A DNA stretch of 64,000 bases from Cryptomeria japonica. Taxonomy: Eukaryota; Streptophyta; Pinopsida; Cupressales; Cupressaceae. The notes under the pieces are model-generated. The model was not told the origin of the DNA and made no database searches. It saw only the letters and a list, made by a program, of their open reading frames with translations. The translations under genes and the position numbers were made by a program. Shown piece by piece: positions 1 through 8,203 of this stretch (position 1 is the first letter of the stretch; every line of letters starts with the position of its first letter). The stretch lies in NCBI RefSeq assembly GCF_030272615.1, contig NC_081406.1, positions 237,193,922 through 237,257,921 of the forward strand. The letters run 5' to 3'.

Positions 1-370
1 AAAGGTATATACATCAGGGATATTTAGGAAGAAATCATTGCTGCCAACTACAATCCCAAAGAAGAACTAATATATTATTAAAGTCTATCTTTGCAAAATA
101 AACATGTGAAAATTTGTACTTTGGAAGAAATCATATCCGCCGACTACAAGCCTCGAGGGCTCGAATATTATTAAAGTATATATCCTACAAAACCCAAGGA
201 CGCGTCCCCTGTTTGAAAAACTCCGTCCCCGTACCGCGTAGGTTTCGGGGACTTGGGGAAGGCCAAGGGACAGCCCCCTTTCTACCTAAATTCGGAAACG
301 TCATCCCCTTTTACGGAAACGACGTCCCCTGACGCCGGGAGCGTCTAGCCGTCCCGAGCACATCTAGGCA
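1..370. repeat. C-rich GTCCCC-motif region with a local duplication
   Basis: Two related blocks containing GGAAGAAATCAT and a following GCC.ACTACAA occur at about 27-52 and 122-150. From 200 to 350 there are many GTCCCC/GGGGAC motifs on both strands. Similar C-rich blocks occur at 22560-22690 and 43260-43470, the first just downstream of a possible hAT-like coding end. I read all three as subterminal parts of a DNA transposon family, possibly hAT. No terminal inverted repeat was confirmed, and no gene is visible. Confidence 0.25.
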
Positions 371-459
371 AAAGATTTTAACTCATTTGATCATTTGTAT
401 GAGAGGAAAAAGAGTGGAGCAGCAACAAGGTTGGATGAGGTGGACATGGTCCATGATAG

Positions 460-503
460 TGTTGTGAGGTATTCACACATCGCCCCATTGCAAATAGGGA
501 CCC
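460..503 (+). repeat. Conserved leader motif, copy 1
   Basis: First of five copies of a roughly 43-nt motif: TGTTGTGACGTTTTCACACA, then TCGCC, then a hairpin of CCCCATT, a 3-nt loop and AATGGGG, then ACC. This copy has GAGGTATTCAC for GACGTTTTCAC and one stem mismatch (AATAGGG). It precedes a degenerate repeat array. Function is unknown. Confidence 0.6.
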
Positions 504-719
504 CCACATTTTGCTTTCTAGGTTGTCTTAGAGTCTTTGCTATTAGTCTTTGCATTGAAGGGATGGAGTTTCTCAAGTATCTAGAGGGTCATCATGTCAG
601 GTTGGTCTCCTGAGTGGAGTGAAGTAAGTCATCAAGCATGTCGCAAGAATGATTTATGTGTGAAAGACTTGAAGATTGAACAAACTAAGCAAAGTCAGGT
701 GAAAGGACTAAGTCAAGAG

Positions 720-1215
720 TCTTTCCCAAGGATGCGTACCTTGCTCCCTCGCTCGAGCGAAATCTGCCCAAGTACCTTGACCTCGTACCTTGCTAAGGAC
801 ATAGACTCCCGTACCTTGCAAAGGTCCTAGAGCAAAATTTTGATGTCCTGTCCTTGTTGGGGTCCCAGAGCGAAATTTCTTCACCAAGTGATGTACCTTC
901 CAAAGGTCACAGAGCAAATTTCCTCTATAGGTGTTCTTAAGGGTCGAATTGATGATGCTTTCATGTGGAAAGATTGGGAAACTTAAGGTCAAAACCAACC
1001 AAGTGAAAGAAAATTTTGATTAAGGTAAGGACCAAGAGCGAATTTCTCCAAGTGAAGCCCTAGAACGAATTTTGAGTTATGTCCTTGGAGAGGTCATGGA
1101 GCAAAATTTCTCACCTTGACCCTATCCTTGCAAAGGTCATGGAGCGAATTTCTTACTTGACCTTGTCTTTACTAAGGTCCTAGAGCGAACTTGTTTCATG
1201 TCCTTGGAGCAATCT
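720..1215 (+). repeat. Degenerate array of CCTTG..AGAGCGAA units (copy A, upstream part)
   Basis: About ten short units follow the pattern GTCCTTGCTAAGGAC, a few bases, then AGAGCGAATTTC. Many retain a self-complementary core (CCTTG.AAGG). The same unit type makes up the array at 19085-19890. Open frames crossing this block are by-products of the repeat. Confidence 0.6.
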
Positions 1216-1447
1216 TGTTGACGTGTTTTTTATGACAGCGTCTAACATAGAATAAAGTCACCAACGGTCACCTTATCCTCTCTTGATCAAGATCAGTCCG
1301 TATGCTAGGATTGATTAAAGTTCAAACGGCTAATTCCAAGGTTCCTTTAGTGCGTGGACGTGACTCAGATGTTTGATAGGTTTGTTGATAACCCAAGGGG
1401 CCTTATGCGTGTTCAATTGAAGAAAACTCATGCAAGCTCAAGGATTT

Positions 1448-1490
1448 TGTTGTGACGTTTTCACACATCGCCCCATTGCAAATGGGGACC
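1448..1490 (+). repeat. Conserved leader motif, copy 2
   Basis: The best-preserved plus-strand copy: TGTTGTGACGTTTTCACACA, TCGCC, and the intact hairpin CCCCATT-GCA-AATGGGG. About 400 bp downstream the regular palindrome array of copy A begins. T-rich sequence with TTTAGGGTTT follows, as after copy 3. Confidence 0.65.
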
Positions 1491-1904
1491 CATGTTTTTT
1501 GCTTTTTAGGGTTTGTTTTCTAGGTCCTTTAGGGTTTTGTTAGCTGGCCTTTGCATTTTGAGTGTCGCCCAGGGGATCACATGGATAGCAAGTCCGGCTT
1601 GAGTGATGTCTTGATCCTGAAATTTGGCTAAGTCTGAACGTCCTGATCCTGAATTTTGGCTAAGTCTGGAATGTCCTGATCCTGAATTTTGGCTAAGTCT
1701 GGAATGTCCTGATCCTGAAATTTGACTAAGTCTGGAAACTGAAAAACCTCAAAAAACTAGATTTTGCTATATAACTCCTGGAGGTCTGAAACCACTCTCA
1801 AACATCCTGAAAGTATATATGGAATATAACTTAAAGTATAAGTGATACTTAAATGTTATATTCCATAAAAGTTATCCTGATAGAGAGTTCGAAAAGTCAA
1901 ATTT

Positions 1905-3735
1905 CGCTCCCGTCCTTCACTGAGGATCCAGAGCGAATTTCGCTCCTGTCCCTCCCAGGAGGACCAAGGCGAAGCGCTCCTGTCCCTCACCAAGGGACCA
2001 GGGTGATAATACTTATTTGAGCCATTCCTGACCTTGTTTGGACGAATTGAGACATCAAAGGCATGGTGAAGGGCAAAATGAGCATGATGAAGCATCCAGA
2101 CTTGATCAAAAGCAATGAAATGATGAATTTTTTGCCTAGAAGGTCAAATTCGCTCCTGTCCCTCACTGAAGGACCAAAGCAATTTTATTCATATGCACAT
2201 TTTTAGACCTTGTTTGGACATTAACTTTTATTCATAGCATGAAGCAGGATGATATCTTCCCTAGCAAAGACATTTCATGGTGAAAAGTGAAGCATTTGGG
2301 CCTGGAGGACAAAAATCGCTCCTGTCCCTCACTGAAGGACCGGAGCTTGAAATCCAAAATTGCCTTGTCCTTGAAAGATTTGAACGATTTCGCGAATTGA
2401 GAAGATCAAAGGAGATACATTTTATCAGTTGAATATAACTTGAAAGCACAAACATGAGGAAAATTGACCCTAGAAGCAAAATCGCTCCTGTCCCTCTGCC
2501 AGGGACCAGGGCGAATTTAAGTGATAGCTCCCGTCCCTCTCCCAGGGACCAGAGCGAATTTCCTCATGAGGCATGTTTTGGGCAAAGATCAAGCAAGTTT
2601 TGAGTTTGAAGCAAGAAAGGAGGGTGAAATGAACCCGTTGAAGACAAATTGAAGATTGCAAGATGCCTAATGAGACCCATATTGGCCTAGGCGCTCCTGT
2701 CCCTCAGTCAGGGACCAGAGCGATTTTTGCCTTAGGTCAATTTCTTGCCAAGTTAGAACGAATTTCATGCCAAAGGCAAGTGAAGGGGTACACAACGAGT
2801 CCGTTGAAGATAAATTTTGAAGTTAGCAAAGTGTGATGGAGCCTACAATTGCAAATTCGCTCCTGTCCCTCAGCCAGGGACCAGGGCGAAATGTTAGTTA
2901 ATTTGCCTTTCTTCAAAGTTTAAGATCACTCCAAGTCAAGAAGTAAGGTGGCAAGGACGTTTGGAGGTGTCTCGACGAAGAACAAAGTTACAAAGACCGC
3001 CAAAGTTGAACAATTTGCACCAAATGCCCAAATTCGCTCCTGTCCCTCAGTCAGGGACCAGAGCGAAATTTCTATGAAGGCTTGGGTTTTGAAGGTTTAT
3101 CAAGTTTCAAGTGTCCAAGAGGGATCAAAGGACCTCATTCTACATGGTGAAAGCGATTGCAAGTTGATACAAACAAGGTTGAGCCCAAGATGCCCAAATT
3201 CGCTCCTGTCCTTCAGGCAAGGACCAGGGCGATTTTCATTAAATCACTCGTTTTCCTTCAAAATCATGACAAAGCCAGGTTACACAAGGTCGAAGATATC
3301 ATTTGGAAGGCAATGAACAAGAAGCAAAGGTTGAAAGATAGCAAATGTTGGCTAGAGCATAAAGATCGCTCCTGTCCCTCACCAAGGGACCAGGGCGATA
3401 ATCCTTCAAGCATCAAAATGCCTTGTTAAAGACAAGTAGAACAAGCATGGAACGAAAGGATAACGTTGTTTCTTCCTCATGATGAAATTTGGTGATCATA
3501 GAAGCTAAGATCAAGGAGAAAACACCAAGATCGCTCCTGTCCCTCACCAAGGGACCAGGGCGATGATGGTCACAAGAGGCATTCATTTACAAAATTAAGT
3601 CAATCAAGCTCAAGATCCTTGTCGAAAATGCCAGTTTCAACGTGAAGATGGAGGTTTTGAACGTAAAAAGCAAAAGAATCAAGACTAAAATGATAGTTCG
3701 CTCCTGTCCCTCTCCCAGGGACCAGAGCGATGTGG
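1905..3735 (+). repeat. Palindrome array A, 14 units, period 166 bp
   Basis: Each unit holds a near-perfect inverted repeat of about 33 nt: TCGCTCCTGTCCCT, a short spacer, then AGGGACCAGGGCGA. CGCTCC-type unit starts are at 1905, 1941, 1975, 2151, 2317, 2483, 2526, 2692, 2858, 3035, 3201, 3367, 3532 and 3699. Most spacings are 165-167 bp and one is 177. Sequence between palindromes is less conserved than the palindromes. The array lies about 350 bp upstream of an internal TATA box, as in copy B. Confidence 0.85.
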
Positions 3736-3740
3736 TTTGT

Positions 3741-4015
3741 ACCCCTTACATCTTCCATGTTTGGCGCCAACATCATTTTCAAATTACATTAAATGCTAAA
3801 ATCGATAAAGTTTGAAATATTCAATTAAAATTAGCATTTAAAAATAGCGCATGAAACATTTATTAATTAATTTTGCCTTTTTCAAAAAAAAAATTAATCA
3901 CGAAGGCATTTTAATTAATTATTAATTTTAATAAAATTGGTGCGCTTGGATTATATTTTATAAAAGTCGGCCTTGATTTTTATTAGAAATTTGTTTTAAT
4001 TGCCTTATTTTTACA
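3741..4015 (+). other. AT-rich spacer between array A and promoter
   Basis: AT-rich sequence with several TTAATTAA-like tracts and a first AGTCGGCCTTG motif at about 3965. No coding potential was seen. The matching stretch in copy B (11170-11467) is also AT-rich. Confidence 0.4.
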
Positions 4016-4096
4016 AAGTCGGCCTAGAGGTAAATGAGAGGGTGAGCGCCTATAAAGGAGGGGTGAGTTATTTCATTTTCAAATCATCATTCAAAC
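4016..4096 (+). promoter_or_regulatory. Internal promoter of copy A
   Basis: AGTCGGCCTAGAGG at 4016, then GCGCCTATAAAGGAG (TATA box from 4051), then TTTCATTTTCAAATCATCAT ending near 4090. The order and approximate spacing recur at 11468-11545, 19943-20035 and 59471-59570. TATAAA downstream of GCGCC, followed by the conserved ATCATTCAAA region, suggests a core promoter with transcription starting about 30 bp downstream. Promoter activity is inferred. Confidence 0.6.
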
Positions 4097-4344
4097 TTCC
4101 TTTGCATGCGATTTGGAGAAGACAAGGAGGAAGTGCGAATTTCATTGAGGAAAGGTGCGAAATTTCCATTCAAGGGGAGTGCGAACTTAGTTTGAAGTGG
4201 AGCGAATTTGCCATCAAGACGTTGAAGACCCTCCCCCAAAGGTGGCGAAGTTGCTAGCTTGAGAGAGATCACGTTGAAGTCACCAAATTTCGATTTTTAC
4301 CTAAGCGAATTCCTTTGTTTTGCATTTTTTGAGTTAGCTCTCAA

Positions 4345-4550
4345 GTAAGGTATGGCAAGATCCCTTGTTTTAATTTTAAATTTTGATCGTCATAGCCTTA
4401 AAGTTTGAATTTTGAAATTTTGAATTGTGATAGCTCAATCGTTTTTTAGGAAATGATAACTCAAGGACTTATCATGAAGTTTCCTAAATTTAATCTCTAA
4501 TCTAGTTATTCATTGCAAAATCATGTTACTAATTTTGAAATGTTGTGTAG
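4345..4550 (+). other. Putative 5'-UTR intron, copy A
   Basis: Donor TCAA|GTAAGGTATGG at 4345 and acceptor TGTTGTGTAG ending at 4550 give a 206-bp intron. The body is T-rich. The copy B intron is 208 bp, and its acceptor lies 7 bp before an ATG, as here. Confidence 0.55.
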
Positions 4551-4557
4551 GCATCAA

Positions 4558-4740
4558 ATGGAGATCTCATTAAGGAAAATCAAGCCAGATCAAGGGCGGT
4601 CTCCACCGGGACGATCAAGCAAAGACAGGGGCGACCTCATCCAGTCTAGCATCGGCAAGGACGACCTTCTTTGGACTAACGTCATCAAGGGCGACCTCTT
4701 CCAATCCAGCGTTCCAAGGCGAGGTACATCATCATCCTGA
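4558..4740 (+). CDS. Short ORF in the gene slot of copy A (60 aa)
   Basis: The ATG follows the putative intron acceptor by 7 bp (CATCAAATG, compare GTAGCAAATG in copy B). The product would be 60 residues, basic and hydrophilic, with an imperfect internal repeat (GDLIQSS, KGDLFQSS). It does not resemble the long protein of copy B. Copy A probably lost the body of the gene and only this stub remains. No family recognised; it may not be translated. Confidence 0.3.
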   Translation: MEISLRKIKPDQGRSPPGRSSKDRGDLIQSSIGKDDLLWTNVIKGDLFQSSVPRRGTSSS

Positions 4741-4833
4741 ACATCAAGGACAAAAGGAGTTAGAACAAGAGTTAATTACAGATAGCCTCTCAACGACATC
4801 AAATTGAATATCTAGCAAGCTACAAGTGTCAGA

Positions 4834-5995
4834 TGAGGTGGCATCCCAGTCATCACTCCTCCAGTCAGTGTGGTCCACCTCAGCATGTCCAAGATTCAAT
4901 GTACCTAACTCATGGAAGGTGGCACAAACTTCGATGTACCTACCCCGGCTATTCATTGGTGGAATTTTCCAGAGAGGACATGTGTCCAAGCAATACAATT
5001 ATTTCATTGGTCAAGCATTAAATGTTATGTAATGGTTATAACAAACCCTAATTATGGGTTTCATTGTAAAATCTTGGCCATTGATCTCGAATTGATCTAA
5101 GCCATCGAATTGTATTGAGGGCACTATATAAGCCCTGGCATTTCATTTTGTAAGGATTTTTTTAGCAATAAGTTAGAGATAGTATGTAAATAGTTGGAAG
5201 AGTTAGAATACAGTTGATAGAATAGCTATTAGAGTAGAGTAGAGAGAGAAGGCAAAGATTGTTGCCAAGAGGTTGTTGTAAAAGACTTGTAACTTCATTG
5301 AAGAAATGGTGAAATTTATGGGTCGATTCGACAATTTGCATGGTCTTTATACTTCTCGTATTTGATTTCATGTTATTAGATGAGTGGAAGAAATGTGCTT
5401 GATTGATGGTGAAATTCGTATATCCATACTACTAGCAGTTTGTTGATTGCAGACTTGCCTTGCATAGTCAACTGGAATTATTCAGCTTAAGCTTAACTTC
5501 AATTGTCGCTTCTTCATTGATATGCATCAACCTGATGGTGTCTATGCCTGCAGTGATGATTTGAACATCATAAAGCTTCCCTTCGAAGATCGCACTAGCC
5601 TTGTGGAGATGGTCCTGCGATGTCAAAACAAGACCTAGTTAGAGTTTCATCAAAGATCAATCATTGCTCCTACATTCTTAGTATTAGGATTAGATCCTCT
5701 CTTCGCCCTCATCCTTTTTCCATTTTTTCAAATCTAAGCTAGTAAGAGCCTGTGTTCCAGCAAAGCAGATCAGAAGTTCAATCATCAAATGTAAGTCCCC
5801 TTGTGATTCCAGCAAATCACATCATACCACTGGAGCTTATCCACACGTAGAGACCCTACTAAAAAGAACATTGGAGTCATCCTAACTGATCCTTCTTGCG
5901 ATATCTTCAGCAGTTAGCGACTTTATTCAAGAGAGGATAAGATACCTTTGGGTATTTTATTCTGTGTATGATTGTGTACAAAATACACGTCAACA
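4834..5995 (+). mobile_element. Family X LTR (copy A, 3' LTR)
   Basis: About 1.16 kb, aligned by eye with the LTRs at 15164, 21055 and 60463. Shared landmarks in order: TGAGGTGGCATCCC, CAATGTACCTAACTC, the palindrome AAACCCTAATTATGGGTTT, TATATAAGCCC, TAGAGTAGAGTAG, 'CCTTG..GTCAACTGGAAT', 'GATACCT..GGTATTTTAT', and the end TACACGTCAACA. What follows has no primer-binding-like sequence, so it is read as a 3' LTR. The left edge is uncertain: the true start may lie about 75 bp upstream, as a TGTTGA in copies C and D suggests. Confidence 0.65.
5043..5132 (+). promoter_or_regulatory. LTR promoter with double telobox, copy A
   Basis: AAACCCTAATTATGGGTTT (two inverted teloboxes, one extra base) at 5043-5061 and TATATAAG at 5125-5132. 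The 64-bp spacing is almost the same in copies B, C and D. The telobox AAACCCTA is an established plant promoter motif. Its role here is inferred. Confidence 0.65.
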
Positions 5996-7200
5996 GATTT
6001 CTACACTGATGATTTGCAATAAAAGCTCTAGTTTTAAATCTTTTGGATTTTTTAAATTATGCGGAAAGTAAATAAGAATGGGGTAGAAAGAACTATGCTA
6101 AAGCTAATCTAATCCTAAGAATAGGAGACGGAGTAGCTCATGCAAAATCAAACCACGCTTCGTTTCGCCAGCAAAGCACAACTACACGAAGGCGGTGCAA
6201 TCTTCAAAGGGTGCGTGGAGGTTTTTCAGATCATCAATATGGACCATCGGATCGAACAATCCTTACTGATGATCGAAGTTAAGCGTATACACATCAAAAG
6301 GCTCGGGCTAACTTTGCACGGTATACAACAATCAGCTGCAGACCAAAAGTATGAGCTTGGATTTTGCAACAAGTAATCCTATCAAATCCAGTTCTCCTAA
6401 CAACATATAAGCAAATCTAATCTAATTGAAGAGAGCAAGACCATGCAGATTGCCAAAATAGAACAAGAATACACCATCAAAATCGAACAATGTATTAAGT
6501 TGGCTACTTCACAATCCTGATGCAACAATCTCAAATAATAATCTCTCCTCTGTTACAAATGAGGGGGGTCACCCCTTTATATAGGCCTCAGGCCATGATT
6601 ACATGCAAAACCCTAATTAGGGTTTGCCCAAAAGATTCTCCACACATAATGAAACAAGGTGGGAATCAACAATAAATGCCCATTATGCCCATATACAATT
6701 AATTCCAATCCTGCCAAAAATGGCATCCATTGTACATTGAATGCACCATCATCCATCAAGCTTGCCCAATAAATCATAAATGCAATAAATATGCCTCCAT
6801 GCAAAATTGCCCCATGATGCCATAAATGCACCATCATCTCCTGAACGTGACGGTTGCATGCAAAATAAGAATCTGCCATAATGCCTTAAATGTTGCGGCT
6901 ACATGCAAAAATGCTCCATTAATTCTACATGCAATGACCGGGACGCCATTTGGTCAAATATTCCGGCAATGAATGCACCACCATATTGCCACGCGTTCAA
7001 TAGATCCTCGCCATGCAAATGGACCCTACCGTCGTATATCCGCTCCTGCACATCTCGAATTGTTGAAGAGAGAAAATTTGATTCAGGAAGAATTTTCTTG
7101 AAGTCTCTTCAACTTTCCCTGCTTGGAGAAGGTTTTCCATCAATGTTCACTATCTCCTATTTTTTAGGAATTTTGCACAAATTAGGGTTTTAAGTTCAGG
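5996..7200 (-). mobile_element. Possible minus-strand LTR related to family X
   Basis: On the minus strand the block carries AAACCCTAATTAGGGTTT (6608-6625) and, 24 bp further on, CCTATATAAAGG (6575-6584), the same pair of landmarks as the family X LTR but closer together. The right part (6650-6990) has degenerate repeats of ATGCAAAA and ATAAATGC. No TG..CA ends or target duplication were found. No gene is seen; open frames such as 6613-6879 run through repeats. Confidence 0.35.
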
Positions 7201-7259
7201 AGGAAGAGAATTCTCCTACGAATCCAAAACTATAAAATTTTTGAAATTTGGATGTGATT

Positions 7260-7670
7260 TGATGCCCGAGAATGGATTTTTTCAATTTTTTCCCAGGGGG
7301 AATTTCTTGTTCAATTCATCCCTGATTCCTTCCTTGCCTTAGAAATTTTATCTTCAATTCATTCTTGGGTGTGATTTCTTCCTTGCTTGGAATTCTATCT
7401 TGAAGCAAGGAATTTCCAACATTTAGTCTATTTTTCACCTTTCCTGGAATTTTGTTCTGAAGGAAGGAATTTCCAGCAATTACCCAAAAAATTTCCACTT
7501 CTGGAATTCTTCACCTTGGACGCATTTCCTCCCCCAGGAAAGAATTTTTTGAATTCTTGAAGTTTCCTTCCTAAACCTTGAACTTTCCATACCTTAGAAG
7601 ATTTTCTGAATTTTCAATCCTAGGCGTGGATTTTTCACTGGAGAGGGAATTTCATCAATTTTGAGAATTC
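7260..7670. repeat. Degenerate inverted-repeat block upstream of array B
   Basis: Several units have the form GGAATTCTATCTTGAAGCAA followed by GGAATTTCC, or TTCCTGGAATTTTG then GGAAGGAATTTCC: short inverted repeats around GGAATT. The block resembles a decayed palindrome array in design but not in sequence. It ends directly before leader copy 3. Confidence 0.4.
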
Positions 7671-7682
7671 TCCGTGACTTCT

Positions 7683-7726
7683 TGTTGTGACCATTTCACA
7701 CATCGCCCCACCAGGATGAGGACCCC
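7683..7726 (+). repeat. Conserved leader motif, copy 3 (hairpin changed)
   Basis: TGTTGTGACCATTTCACACA then TCGCCCCA matches the other copies, but the hairpin arm is replaced by CCAGGATGAGGACC, so the 7-bp stem is lost. As in copy 2, a T-rich stretch with GGGTTTT follows, then GGTCGCC and, 480 bp on, the palindrome array. Confidence 0.55.
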
Positions 7727-8203
7727 CTCTTTTTCTTGGGTTTTGCTTTCCCTTAGCTAGGTTTTTTCTCTGCTTGCTAGGTGTTTTGAGTGAGTTGGTG
7801 GTCGCCTGCGCTGGGTAGATTAGGGTTTCCTTTGAAAAGCTCATCCTAGGGTTTCTTTCAAAGCAAAATGTAACCTGGACTTTAGGAAGTCGTATGTTGT
7901 CTGCCTTGAACCCTAGGGTTATCTTAGAAGGATCTTACCTTTCGGGAGATTGAATATGGATAAATTGTGCAAAAGAGATAAAAGTCTCAAGTCAAGGTAG
8001 GTCAAGATTGTTGGTTTTCATGTCAAAGTCTTGTCTTATGTCAAGTCAGAGTCAATTAGGCAGAGCCAGTGGCAAAGGGAAGATTCAGGAGGCGATTTTA
8101 GGAATTGTTAAGCGAATCGGCAAGGATATGGAAGGATATGCACCAAGGGTTGAGTCTAGGGCAAAGTCAAGTTAATTCCAAAGTGAATCGGGCCTAGAAT
8201 CAG

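Noticed and set aside
476-560. Possible coding motif SHIAPLQ.GT in the leader
   Set aside because: Frames close at different places in each copy, so the DNA or RNA motif rather than a peptide is conserved.
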